Below are positions 19,467-28,215 of a stretch of 64,000 nucleotides of DNA, piece after piece. How positions within the stretch are numbered: the stretch's first letter is position 1; each line of letters starts with the position of its first letter. The position numbers and the translations under genes were made by a program. The stretch is from Nocardia sp. NBC_01503. Lineage in GTDB: Bacteria; Actinomycetota; Actinomycetes; Mycobacteriales; Mycobacteriaceae. The notes beneath the pieces were generated by a model, which worked only from the letters and a program-made list of their open reading frames with translations, did no database searches and had not been told where the DNA came from. The stretch spans positions 2,542,001 to 2,606,000 of the forward strand of contig NZ_CP109596.1 in assembly GCF_036327755.1 (NCBI RefSeq), read 5' to 3'.

Positions 19467-19871
19467 ATGCGAGACGGTAATATGCTGCCCATGCTAGAAA
19501 CCGCGAAGTATCAACCGGAATCCACCGGCTGGTTCACGTCGACCCGCACGAATAACGGAAATCAGTGTGTAGAGGTCCGATTCGATGGTGCGGCGGTGTT
19601 CGTCCGTGACAGCAAGTACCGGCGAAATCCGGCCAACAGCGCACTCGACGAGCCCGTCATCACCGTCAGCGCAGTCGAATGGATGTCCTTCCTGACAATC
19701 CTGCGGGATAACCCCGGCGGCGTAACCACCCTCACCGCGCACACCGCCGCGGACGGATTCACCACACTCCGGTCCGGGGAGATCGGTCTCGTCTACACCC
19801 CTGGCGAATGGGAGGCCTTCCTGGCCGGGGTCCGCGATGGCGAGTTCGATCGAATTCCACTCGCCGCCTGA
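19467..19871 (+). CDS. DUF397 domain protein, apparently one and a half copies
   Basis: 134 residues, longer than the usual 60-80. The first part has the DUF397 order: W-F-x-S, NGNQCVEV, VFVRDSKYRRNP, then VEWMSFL. The second part repeats the C-terminal half: LRSGEIGLVYTPGEWEAFL then GVRDGEFD, which is the canonical ending of the family. AGGAG precedes the ATG. Probably the partner, possibly antitoxin-like, of the XRE/DUF5753 protein upstream; that role is inferred from known pairs. Confidence 0.85.
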   Translation: MRDGNMLPMLETAKYQPESTGWFTSTRTNNGNQCVEVRFDGAAVFVRDSKYRRNPANSALDEPVITVSAVEWMSFLTILRDNPGGVTTLTAHTAADGFTTLRSGEIGLVYTPGEWEAFLAGVRDGEFDRIPLAA

Positions 19872-19933
19872 TCTTGTTTTCGCTCTCCGCGTGATCCCGC
19901 CGCAGCCGCGCCGCGATCGGCATACTGGAGGGC

Positions 19934-21916
19934 GTGACTTCGCAGCTGACGCCTCCCTCCGGTATCGATCTGTCCTTCCGCAACGAGGGCGTGCGGGTGC
20001 AGGACGACCTGTTCGCGCACGTCAACGGCGAATGGCTGGATAAATACGACATACCGTCGGATCGGGCGGTGGACGGCGCCTTCCGCACGCTCTACGACCA
20101 GGCCGAGCGCGATGTGCAGCAGATAATCCAGGAGGCTGCCGCCTCCGATGCCGCCGCCGGCAGCGAAGAGCGCAAGATCGGCGACCTGTACAACAGCTTC
20201 ATGGACACCGCCGCCATTACGGCCGCGGGGCTCACCCCCATCGCCGGTGAACTCGCCGCCATTGCCCGGGTGAGCGATCCGAGCGAATTCGCCGCGCTCA
20301 TCGGACGGCACCAGCGCACCGGTGTGGGTGGTGCGATGGCGTTCTACGTCGATACCGACGACAAGAACTCCGAGCGCTATCTGGTGCACACCTCGCAGTC
20401 CGGTATCGGCCTGCCCGACGAGTCGTACTACCACAAGGACGAGTACGCCGAGATCCGCGAGAAGTACGTCGCGCATATCGGCCGCATGTTCGCATTGGCC
20501 GGTCTGGATTACGACGCGCGCCGGGTATTCGAGCTGGAAAAGAAGCTGGCGCAGGGTCATTGGGATGTGGTCCGCCGCCGCGACGCCGAGAAGAGCTACA
20601 ACCTCACCACTTTCGACGCCCTGGCCGCCGATAACCCCGAATTCGACTGGAATGCCTGGACTTCCGCGCTCGCCGAGGGCCTGGACCGCTCCGGTCCGGA
20701 CCTTTTCGCCGAGGTCGTGGTGCGGCAGCCGGATTATGTGCGCACCTTCGCACGGCTGTGGGCCTCGGAGGCGCAGGCGGATTGGCAGGCGTGGGCGGCC
20801 TGGCGTGTGGTGAAGGCCCGCGCCGCCTACCTCACCGATGACCTGGTGCAGGAGAGCTTCGACTTCTACGGTCGCACGCTGACCGGTGCACCGGAGAATC
20901 GCGAGCGCTGGAAGCGCGGTGTCTCGCTGGTGCAGGATCTGCTGGGCGAGGCCGTCGGCAAACTGTATGTGGCCCGGCACTTCCCGCCCGCCGCCAAGGC
21001 CCGCATGGTCGAGCTGGTGGAGAATCTGCAGGAGGCGTACCGCCGCAATATCGCCGATCTGGAGTGGATGGGTCCGGACACCCGGCAGGCGGCCCTGGCC
21101 AAGTTGGAGAAGTTCACCCCGAAGATCGGTTACCCGGACGAGTGGCGGGACTACTCGGCGATCACCGTCGATCCCGCCGATGTGGTCGGCAACTACCGCA
21201 GTGGCTATGCGGCAGAACACGATCGGGATCTGGCGAAGCTGGGCGGCGCGGTGGATCGCGGCGAATGGTTCATGACCCCGCAGACCGTGAACGCGTACTA
21301 CAACCCGGGCATGAACGAGATCGTCTTCCCGGCCGCGATTCTGCAGCCGCCGTTCTTCGATATGAACGCCGACGACGCCGCCAATTACGGTGGTATCGGC
21401 GCGGTCATCGGTCATGAGATCGGCCACGGCTTCGACGATCAGGGTTCGAAGTACGACGGTGACGGCAATATGATCGACTGGTGGACCGAGTCCGATCGCA
21501 CCGAATTCGGTAAGCGCACCAAGGCTTTGATCGACCAGTACAACGCCTTCTCCCCCAAGGACCTCTCCGATGACCATACGGTCAATGGCGAATTCACCAT
21601 CGGTGAGAATATCGGCGATCTGGGCGGCCTCACCATCGCGCTGGCCGCGTACGAAATCGCCATGGAAGGCAAGGAGATTCCGGTCCTGGACGGATTGACC
21701 GGTCTGCAGCGCGTCTTCTTCGGCTGGGCGCAGGTCTGGCGCACCAAAGCCCGCCAGGAGGAGGCCATCCGCCGCCTCGCCGTGGACCCGCACTCCCCGC
21801 CGGAGTTCCGCTGCAACGGGGTGGTCCGCAACCTGGACAGCTTCCACGAAGCGTTCGACGTGAAGCCGGGTGATGAGCTCTACCTGGATCCGGCGGAGCG
21901 CGTGAAGATCTGGTGA
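19934..21916 (+). CDS. zmp1: M13-family zinc metallopeptidase (Zmp1/PepO)
   Basis: 660 residues, close to M. tuberculosis Zmp1 (663). The zinc site is HEIGH at about residues 494-498 with the third ligand in GENIGDLGGL; NAYYNPGMNEIVFPA and the C-terminal RVKIW are family hallmarks. No signal peptide, as for mycobacterial Zmp1, which nevertheless acts outside the cytoplasm and affects phagosome maturation; that role is only known there. GTG start; a GGAGG lies very close upstream, so the transcript may have a very short leader. Its stop lies five bases before the big palindrome. Confidence 0.95.
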   Translation: MTSQLTPPSGIDLSFRNEGVRVQDDLFAHVNGEWLDKYDIPSDRAVDGAFRTLYDQAERDVQQIIQEAAASDAAAGSEERKIGDLYNSFMDTAAITAAGLTPIAGELAAIARVSDPSEFAALIGRHQRTGVGGAMAFYVDTDDKNSERYLVHTSQSGIGLPDESYYHKDEYAEIREKYVAHIGRMFALAGLDYDARRVFELEKKLAQGHWDVVRRRDAEKSYNLTTFDALAADNPEFDWNAWTSALAEGLDRSGPDLFAEVVVRQPDYVRTFARLWASEAQADWQAWAAWRVVKARAAYLTDDLVQESFDFYGRTLTGAPENRERWKRGVSLVQDLLGEAVGKLYVARHFPPAAKARMVELVENLQEAYRRNIADLEWMGPDTRQAALAKLEKFTPKIGYPDEWRDYSAITVDPADVVGNYRSGYAAEHDRDLAKLGGAVDRGEWFMTPQTVNAYYNPGMNEIVFPAAILQPPFFDMNADDAANYGGIGAVIGHEIGHGFDDQGSKYDGDGNMIDWWTESDRTEFGKRTKALIDQYNAFSPKDLSDDHTVNGEFTIGENIGDLGGLTIALAAYEIAMEGKEIPVLDGLTGLQRVFFGWAQVWRTKARQEEAIRRLAVDPHSPPEFRCNGVVRNLDSFHEAFDVKPGDELYLDPAERVKIW

Positions 21917-21920
21917 TGGC

Positions 21921-22536
21921 CCCGGGGCCTTCGTAGCACGGTCAGGTGGATCACCTTCGGTTCCAGCGGGGTTCGGCAGAAGGCCACGAATTTTCGGAGT
22001 GGTTACCTCGTCTGCCGTACCCCGCTTCGGCTCCCCCATGGGGAGCCGCACTCTCACCTCCCAGCCTGGCCGGCTGGCTGTGGGAACCTTCAGAACCACA
22101 ACGACGAAAGACAAGAACAACAAGACACAAGACGCCAGGACGAGAAGAATCACCCACTCGAAGTAGACAATCCGGGCAAGGTGAGGCGTCTCGGGGTGCC
22201 CGTACCCCGCTTCCGAGGTGACCGCACCACTGACACAGGGCCATCACACCCCGTGTACTGGGATCACACCCCGTACAAGGGGTGTGCGGGTTAGACAGGG
22301 GGTGTGATGGCTTGGGGGGTGGGGTTTTTGGGGGTTTTGGTCTTTGGGGTTTGTGTCTTTGCTCGAGATCGGGACCACGGCTACCCGGCCAGGCTGGGTC
22401 GTGAGTATTCGCGCCTGAGGGGGGAGCGAAAGTCGGGTACGGCAGGCGAGGTTCCCACGCTGAAGAATCGTGGCATTCTTCCGAACCCGGCTGGAACGTA
22501 ATGTCCCGTACGGTATTCGGCTACGAAGGCCCCGGG
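21921..22536. repeat. 616-bp imperfect palindrome filling a convergent intergenic region
   Basis: The outermost 16 bases, CCCGGGGCCTTCGTAG at 21921-21936, return perfectly inverted at 22521-22536. Further in, CCCAGCCTGGCCGG (22060-22073) is inverted at 22385-22398. Both pairs share one centre at about 22228.5, so each arm is about 153 bases with few net indels, by eye roughly 70 percent identical. The element runs from just after the zmp1 stop to 20 bases before the ugpC stop. No transposase frame is inside. It could be a decayed non-autonomous element or an oversized bidirectional terminator. Confidence 0.7.
22240..22311. terminator. 72-bp nested palindrome, probable bidirectional terminator
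   Basis: GCCATCACACCCC (22240-22252) pairs perfectly with 22299-22311, and CACACCCC (22265-22272) pairs with 22279-22286 around GTACAA. Both stems share the centre 22275.5. It lies inside the larger palindrome between the convergent zmp1 and ugpC genes. No T-run follows, as is common for actinobacterial terminators. Confidence 0.5.
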
Positions 22537-22555
22537 TACATCCCGGTGTGCCCCG

Positions 22556-23635
22556 CTACGAAATCCGCAGTTCGGTTTCAGCGTCGAAGAGAAAGAGTTC
22601 GTCCTGCTTCGGGGTGAGGTGGAGCTTGTCTCCCAGCGCCACCTGGAAGCGGCGGTCCACGCGGGCGACCACTCGGCCGGAGCGGCTGGACCATTCGTCG
22701 GTGATGCCGTGGGAGTAGAGGAAGGATTCGGCGCCCAGCTCTTCGAGCAGCTCCACCTCTACCGCCAGGGAGTTCTCCGGATCGGTGGTGACCTCCCACG
22801 ACTCGGGCCGAATGCCGACGACCACTTTGTCTCCGGAGACCTTGTGCGGCAACGGGATATGCAGGTCGTTGAGCACGGCGGCACCCTCGCGGATGGGGGC
22901 GGTGAGCAGGTTCATGCCGGGGGAACCGATGAAACCGGCGACGAAGGTGTTCACCGGGTTGTCGTAGAGCTCGCGCGGCGCGGCGATCTGCTGGAGTTGG
23001 CCGTCTTTCATGACCGCCACCCGATGGCCCATGGTCATGGCTTCGACCTGGTCGTGGGTAACGTAGACGGTGGTGGTGCCCAGGCGCTTCTGCAGGGCCG
23101 CGATCTGCGAGCGGGTCGAAACCCGCAGTTTCGCATCGAGATTCGAGAGCGGCTCGTCCATGCAGAAGACCTGCGGGCGGCGCACGATGGCGCGACCCAT
23201 GGCCACGCGTTGGCGCTGGCCGCCGGAGAGTTTGGCGGGTTTGCGGTCGAGGAGGTCTTCCAGCTCGAGCATGGCGGCGGCTTCCTTGACCTGAATCAGG
23301 GTGTCCGCCTTGCTCATTCCCGCATTGCGGAGCGCGAATCCCATATTCTCGGCCACCGTCATATTCGGGTAGAGCGCGTAGCTCTGGAAGACCATGGCCA
23401 CATCGCGGGACCGCGGCGGCAGCCCCGTGACATCGAGGCCGCCGATGCGAATCCGCCCGGCGGACACCGCCTCCAGACCCGCCAGCATGCGCAGACTGGT
23501 GGATTTACCGCAGCCCGACGGTCCGACCAGCACCAGGAATTCGCCGTCGGCGATCTCCAAGCTCAGGTCTTCGACCGCGGGACGCGGCGCACCCGGATAA
23601 CTGAGGGAAACACCCTCGAACTGCACAGTCGCCAT
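22556..23635 (-). CDS. ugpC: ABC transporter ATPase UgpC (MalK-type)
   Basis: 359 residues. Walker A GPSGCGKST near residue 40, signature LSGGQRQRVAMGRA, Walker B VFCMDEPLSNLDAKLR and switch histidine in VYVTHDQVEAM. The C-terminal 120 residues form the MalK-type OB domain (VVGIRPESWEV). It energises the importer formed with UgpA and UgpE. Last gene of ugpA-ugpE-ugpB-ugpC, the same order as in M. tuberculosis. Confidence 0.92.
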   Translation of the reverse strand: MATVQFEGVSLSYPGAPRPAVEDLSLEIADGEFLVLVGPSGCGKSTSLRMLAGLEAVSAGRIRIGGLDVTGLPPRSRDVAMVFQSYALYPNMTVAENMGFALRNAGMSKADTLIQVKEAAAMLELEDLLDRKPAKLSGGQRQRVAMGRAIVRRPQVFCMDEPLSNLDAKLRVSTRSQIAALQKRLGTTTVYVTHDQVEAMTMGHRVAVMKDGQLQQIAAPRELYDNPVNTFVAGFIGSPGMNLLTAPIREGAAVLNDLHIPLPHKVSGDKVVVGIRPESWEVTTDPENSLAVEVELLEELGAESFLYSHGITDEWSSRSGRVVARVDRRFQVALGDKLHLTPKQDELFLFDAETELRIS

Positions 23636-23658
23636 GCGGCGGGTCTCCTAACTAGGTA

Positions 23659-24987
23659 CTACTTGGGCAGCTTGGGGGTGATCTGCCGGTCGATAATGGT
23701 CTGCAGCTGGCTGCTGATATCCGCGAAAGCCGAAGTGACATCGCGGTTCTGCAGGCCGATCTGCTCCATACCGGTGCCGATGATCTGGTCACCGCCGGGC
23801 ACGAAGACGCGCGCGAAGTCCTGGGACTTGGTCACCGCGAGCTGATCGATGGCCGTCTTGGAGTTCGGGTTCTTGGCCAGGAAGTCCAGCTCGCTCGGAT
23901 CCTGCAGCGCCGACTTGCGGACCGGCATGTATCCGGTGCCCTGCGAGAAGTACGCGGTATTGGCCGCATTGGTGATGAACTCGATGAACTTGAGCGCGTT
24001 CTCCTTGCGCGAGTCCGAGATTCGCGACGGAATCGCCAGGCCCGCACCACCGGTGGTGGCCCCCGCGCCGTTCGGATGCGGCAGGAAGGCGGTGCCGACG
24101 GTCAGCTTGCCCTCGGCGTTCTTCATGATGCCCTTGAGATCACCGGTGGAGGCGATGGTGGAGCCGAGAATGCCGGTGCCGAATTCGGTGGCGATCTGCG
24201 GGCGGATGCTCGCGTACTTCTTCACATTGATCATGTCGCTGAAGAACTTGCCGGCCTCGATCGACTTGGGGTCGCCGAACTTCAGCTTCCAGTCGTCGGA
24301 GTAGCCGCCGCCGAAGGTCCACATCGGGCCCTGGAAGGTCCAGGCCAGGTAGTTCTTGGCGTCACCCCAGCCGTGCGCCCACTTGTCGCCGCCCATGACG
24401 CCCTGGATCTTCGGGCCCCACTCGTCGAATTCCTGCCAGGTGTTCGGGCCGCGGTCCGGCAGTCCGGCCTTGGACCAGACATCCTTGTTGTAGTAGAAGA
24501 CCTGGGTCGAGCGCGCGTACGGCAATGCGTAGTGCTTGTTGTTGAACTTGTAGTCATTGGCCAGCGAGTCGACGTAGTCGTCGAGTTTCACACCGGCGGA
24601 ACCGAAGTGCGAGTCCAGCGGTTCGATGGTTCCGTTCAGCGCGTAGTTGAACCACCAGACATCGGACAGCACAACGACATCGGGGAGTTCACCGCCGGAG
24701 AGCGCCGCGTTGAACTTCTGCGACACCTCCTCGTAGTTCTTGCCCGCGTCGACCAGGTTGACCTTCAGATCCGGGTACTTGGCCTGGAACCGGTTGATGA
24801 GCTCGGTCTCCAGCTCCTTGGAGGTGCCCGGGTGGTTGGACCAGAAGGTGATGGTGTTCGAGTCACCACCCTGCTTGCTGCCGCCGCCGGATCCGGCGCA
24901 GGCGGTCAGCGTCAGCCCGGCCGCGGTGGCACCGGCGAGGCCGAGGAACCCGCGTCGAGACAGCGCGGGAAATCGGGAGTCGGACAC
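23659..24987 (-). CDS. ugpB: Glycerophosphodiester-binding lipoprotein UgpB
   Basis: 442 residues from a GTG with AAGGAG six bases upstream. The N-terminus has a twin-arginine segment SRRGFLGLAG and a lipobox LTAC, so it is probably a lipidated, Tat-exported binding protein. Segments such as LVDAGKNYEEVSQKFNAAL, YALPYARSTQVFYYNK and ARVFVPGGDQII match M. tuberculosis UgpB closely. That protein binds glycerophosphocholine, so uptake of phospholipid head groups is the likely role here (inference). It lies between the permease and ATPase genes. Confidence 0.92.
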   Translation of the reverse strand: MSDSRFPALSRRGFLGLAGATAAGLTLTACAGSGGGSKQGGDSNTITFWSNHPGTSKELETELINRFQAKYPDLKVNLVDAGKNYEEVSQKFNAALSGGELPDVVVLSDVWWFNYALNGTIEPLDSHFGSAGVKLDDYVDSLANDYKFNNKHYALPYARSTQVFYYNKDVWSKAGLPDRGPNTWQEFDEWGPKIQGVMGGDKWAHGWGDAKNYLAWTFQGPMWTFGGGYSDDWKLKFGDPKSIEAGKFFSDMINVKKYASIRPQIATEFGTGILGSTIASTGDLKGIMKNAEGKLTVGTAFLPHPNGAGATTGGAGLAIPSRISDSRKENALKFIEFITNAANTAYFSQGTGYMPVRKSALQDPSELDFLAKNPNSKTAIDQLAVTKSQDFARVFVPGGDQIIGTGMEQIGLQNRDVTSAFADISSQLQTIIDRQITPKLPK

Positions 24988-25006
24988 TGGAATCTCCTTC
25001 TGGGAC

Positions 25007-25861
25007 TTAACCCTTGACCGCACCGGAGGTGAGGCCCTTGATCATGTGACGCTGTAGTGCGAGGAAGACGATGAGGATGGGGAGCATGGTGAGCAGGGTT
25101 CCGGCCATGACCGGACCCCAGTTGGTGACGCTCGGGTTCTCGGTGTTCTGCAGCAGGGTGAGGCCGACGGGCAGCGTGGCGACATTCGGGCCGTCTGCCA
25201 TGAGGAACGGCCACAGGTATTCGTTCCACTCGTTGACCAGTGTGATCACCGCGAAGGCCACCATGGTCGGCCCGGACATGGGCAGCACCACGCGGGTCAG
25301 CAGCCGCCACCAGCGCGCGCCGTCCATGCGTGCCGCTTCGATGACTTCGGCGGGCAGGGACAGGAAATGGTTGCGCATCAGGAAGGTGCCGAAGGCGACC
25401 CCGCACAGCGGGATGATGATGCCCTGCAGAGTATTTCGCCAGCCGAGCTGCGCGACCAGTGCGTAGTTGGAGATGACGGTGATCTGATTGGGCACCATGA
25501 GCGCCGCGATGATCACCAGGAACACCACGTTCTTGCCGGGGAACCGCAGGAAGACCAGACCGTACGCGCTGAGCACGCCGAGAACGAATTTCACCGATGC
25601 CACCGTCAGGGTGACGATCACCGAATTCCGCAGGAACGTCCAGAACGGCAGGGTGGTGGTGGCCTCGCTGTAGTTCTCCGCATGCCAGGTGCGCGGCCAG
25701 TACACCGCCGGCTGCACGTAGATATCGCCGCGGGTCTTGAACGAGGTGATGAGCAGCCAGAACAGCGGCACCCCGATGACGATCAGCACGCACACCATGG
25801 CCGCGTAGCCGAAAAACTTTGCCCAGAAGGCATTGTCGAGCCGATTGAGCCGGTCGGTCAC
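25007..25861 (-). CDS. ugpE: ABC transporter permease UgpE
   Basis: 284 residues with six membrane helices and the EAA loop EVIEAARMDGARWWRLLTRV near residue 190. The GTG start overlaps the ugpA stop as GTGA. MalG/UgpE family inner-membrane subunit that pairs with UgpA. The C-terminus ends 20 bases before ugpB begins. Confidence 0.92.
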   Translation of the reverse strand: MTDRLNRLDNAFWAKFFGYAAMVCVLIVIGVPLFWLLITSFKTRGDIYVQPAVYWPRTWHAENYSEATTTLPFWTFLRNSVIVTLTVASVKFVLGVLSAYGLVFLRFPGKNVVFLVIIAALMVPNQITVISNYALVAQLGWRNTLQGIIIPLCGVAFGTFLMRNHFLSLPAEVIEAARMDGARWWRLLTRVVLPMSGPTMVAFAVITLVNEWNEYLWPFLMADGPNVATLPVGLTLLQNTENPSVTNWGPVMAGTLLTMLPILIVFLALQRHMIKGLTSGAVKG

Positions 25862-26907
25862 TGTTCGCCCCGATCCATGATCCGGACCTGGAGCAGCGTG
25901 ACGATCAGCAGCACCACGAACATGATGGTGGCGACGGTCGCGCCGTAACCGGCCCGGAAGTTGACGAAGGATTCGCGATAGACCTGGACCACCATGGTGG
26001 TGGTGCCGGTGCCGAGCGGCCCGCCGCGGGTCATCGAGTAGATGATGTCGAAGACCTGCAGCGAATTCAGCAGCACCGTGATGGAGAGGAAGAAGGTGGT
26101 GGGCCGCAGCTGTGGCAGTAGCACCCGGGTGAAGGTGGTCCAGCGGCTCGCGCCGTCGATCTCGGCGGCCTCCATCAGATCGGTCCGAATGCCCTGCAGC
26201 GCGGCCAGATAGATGACGAAGGTGTAGCCGATGTTCTTCCACAGGTAGGTGACGGTCACCATGAACAGCGCCCAGTGCGGATCCTGGTAGAAGTCCGGGG
26301 CCTTCTCCACGCCGAGTTTGTGCAGTACATCCTGCACCAGGCCGAAGCCGGGATCGAAGATGAATTGGAAGGCCACACCGATGGCCGCGCCGGAGATGAC
26401 GAACGGGGCGAAGACCGCGGAGCGGACCACATTGCGCCCGAACAGCTTCCGGTCGAGCAGCAGGGCCAGTGCCAAACCCAGCACCATACTGCCCACAACT
26501 GCCGCGAGCGTGAATACGACTGTGTTGCTTACAATTTGCCATGAGTCGTCGCGGCCCCACCACTCCTGGTAGTTGGAGAGGCCGACAAAGGTCGACGTGG
26601 TGTCGGAGATATTCCAGTCGAAGAACGACAGCCGGATATTGTCGATCAGCGGCCGGTATACGAATACCGAAAGCAACACCAGGTTTGGCGCGACGAGCAC
26701 AAAGAAGAGCGCGTAGTCCTGCCACGGTCTGCTTCGCCAGCCGCGCCCCGGGGGTTGCGGTAGTACTCGTTCGGGCCTCGATCTCACCCGCGCAGCGTGG
26801 CGGTTGCTTGCGACTAGCCGGTAACGACTGGATGCCGCCCGGTTGAATAGTCGGCGCGCGGATGCCACCGACTGTTCACCGGGCGCACCCGCGGGTGGCG
26901 CGGACAT
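25858..26907 (-). CDS. ugpA: ABC transporter permease UgpA
   Basis: 349 residues. Six membrane helices begin only near residue 68; the preceding Arg/Pro-rich stretch is unusual for the family (about 300 residues), so the true start may be further downstream at a GTG. The EAA loop reads MEAAEIDGASRWTTFTRVLLP. MalF/UgpA type subunit. First gene of the ugp operon; upstream lie a palindrome (26951-26974) and the terminator of the L,D-transpeptidase gene. Confidence 0.9.
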   Translation of the reverse strand: MSAPPAGAPGEQSVASARRLFNRAASSRYRLVASNRHAARVRSRPERVLPQPPGRGWRSRPWQDYALFFVLVAPNLVLLSVFVYRPLIDNIRLSFFDWNISDTTSTFVGLSNYQEWWGRDDSWQIVSNTVVFTLAAVVGSMVLGLALALLLDRKLFGRNVVRSAVFAPFVISGAAIGVAFQFIFDPGFGLVQDVLHKLGVEKAPDFYQDPHWALFMVTVTYLWKNIGYTFVIYLAALQGIRTDLMEAAEIDGASRWTTFTRVLLPQLRPTTFFLSITVLLNSLQVFDIIYSMTRGGPLGTGTTTMVVQVYRESFVNFRAGYGATVATIMFVVLLIVTLLQVRIMDRGEQ

Positions 26908-26950
26908 GAGGCGAATCGTAAGGCTGCCCAGTCTCTTTCAAGACCGAAAA

Positions 26951-26974
26951 CAGAATTTCCAATTTCCAATTCTG
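26951..26974. promoter_or_regulatory. Palindrome with internal direct repeat before the ugp operon
   Basis: CAGAATT (26951-26957) is inverted at 26968-26974, and the interval contains two overlapping TTTCCAA repeats. It lies 44-67 bases before the ugpA start in an AT-rich pocket, the expected position of a promoter or operator. No regulator is identified. Confidence 0.35.
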
Positions 26975-26987
26975 TACACCTGACGCA

Positions 26988-27020
26988 CGAACGCCCCGCC
27001 CGATACGGGCGAGGCGTTCG
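26988..27020 (-). terminator. Terminator after the L,D-transpeptidase gene
   Basis: CGAACGCC and GGCGTTCG flank CCGCCCG/CGGGCG, making a stem of about 15 pairs with an ATA loop. It sits 30 bases after the stop of the transpeptidase gene and before the ugp promoter region. There is no T-tract. Confidence 0.65.
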
Positions 27021-27049
27021 AAAGCTCTTGTCGGCCTGGGCCGGAACTA

Positions 27050-27946
27050 TCAGTTCCAGTCACCCCAGCCGTCGCTGGTGCTCAGGGTGCCGCCCGCGGT
27101 GTTCTTCACAACCACCGGGTCACCCTTCTTCACATTGTCCATGAACCACTTGGCGTCCTCGGTCGAGACGTTCAGGCAGCCGTGCGAGGAGTTCGACTTA
27201 CCCTGCTGCGCAACGCTCCACGGCGCGGCGTGCACGAAGATACCGCTGTTGGACATGCGGGTGGCGTACTCGACCTCGAGCTTGTAGCCCTCGGGTGCGG
27301 TGGTGGGCACCCCGTAGGTGGAGGAATCCATGATCATCTTGCGATTGCGCTCGCTGACGATATAGGTGCCGTTCGGGGTCTCGTGCCCGGTCTTGCCCAT
27401 GGAGGTGGGCATGGTCCGGACCACCTCGCCATTGCGGGTGACCACGATTTCGTGGGTGGTGTCGTCGGCGGTGGCGATGAACTCGTCGCCGATCTCGTAG
27501 GCGACCTTGGTGCCACCCGCCTCGACGGTGACCTTGGAGCCGGACGGCCAGAACTCCTCGGGCCGCCAGCGCACCTGGCTGTCACCGCGCCAGTAGAAGT
27601 GGCCGTCCACCTTGTTGGTGGAGGTGATGCGAATGGATTTCTCGGCGGCGGCGTGATCGCTCACCGGCTCCTTGAAGTTGATGATGACCGGCTGGGCCAC
27701 ACCGACCACGTCACCGTCGCCGGGCGTGATGTTCGGGGCGGTGAAGTTCGAGGGCGGCAGCGGCGAGCTCGCGCCGGGCGCGGTCGGCAGATCGCCTGGG
27801 ACGGGCTGCGGCATGACGGCGGAGGGCACACCCGGAACTTCCGGGCCGCCCGGCCATAGCGGGGCGGCTGAGGCGGGCGCGGCCACCACGGCTCCGGTCG
27901 CCGCGATGGCGGCGAGGGAAATCAGTCCATACCGGGTGATGCGCAC
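27050..27946 (-). CDS. L,D-transpeptidase (YkuD family)
   Basis: 298 residues. Forms 3-3 cross-links in peptidoglycan. Signal peptide about 1-28 (VAAPASAAP), a Pro-rich spacer, an Ig-like domain (NFTAPNITPGDGDVVGVAQP onward) and a YkuD catalytic domain with SSHGCLNVS, which holds the catalytic Cys, and GIFVHAAPW. It matches the mycobacterial LdtA/LdtB layout. GTG start with AAGGA about nine bases upstream. Two CRP-like sites lie upstream at 28090 and 28216. Confidence 0.92.
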   Translation of the reverse strand: MRITRYGLISLAAIAATGAVVAAPASAAPLWPGGPEVPGVPSAVMPQPVPGDLPTAPGASSPLPPSNFTAPNITPGDGDVVGVAQPVIINFKEPVSDHAAAEKSIRITSTNKVDGHFYWRGDSQVRWRPEEFWPSGSKVTVEAGGTKVAYEIGDEFIATADDTTHEIVVTRNGEVVRTMPTSMGKTGHETPNGTYIVSERNRKMIMDSSTYGVPTTAPEGYKLEVEYATRMSNSGIFVHAAPWSVAQQGKSNSSHGCLNVSTEDAKWFMDNVKKGDPVVVKNTAGGTLSTSDGWGDWN

Positions 27947-28089
27947 AGCTAGGTGTCCTTCCGATCCTTGTTCATACGCAGATCGCGGGCAGAGCTCACC
28001 CGCGTTAGGTCCCAACCCCGATTCATTCCTACCTTGCGATCGCGGGCATGCCAATTGGCTTGTGGGAGTTATGCATAGACCGAGGTGAA

Positions 28090-28105
28090 TGTGGCTCGTA
28101 TCACA
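28090..28105. promoter_or_regulatory. CRP-like site upstream of the L,D-transpeptidase gene
   Basis: TGTGG-N6-TCACA differs at one position from the mycobacterial CRP consensus TGTGA-N6-TCACA. It is about 150 bases before the transpeptidase start. Confidence 0.4.
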
Positions 28106-28215
28106 GCGGAATGCGAGGCCGAATCGCCGGGGTGTTATCGCCGTTCGCGTCGGCGATTCTCGAAACAGACCGGGTGCTCCGTCTTAACCACGCGGAGGGT
28201 GTTCCCAAACCTGGT

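Noticed and set aside
19793..22153. 786-codon minus-strand frame
   Set aside because: It is the antisense shadow of zmp1 in high-GC DNA.
22304..22501. Short plus-strand frame in the large palindrome
   Set aside because: It is one arm of the inverted repeat, lacks a ribosome binding site, and its frame is mirrored in the other arm.
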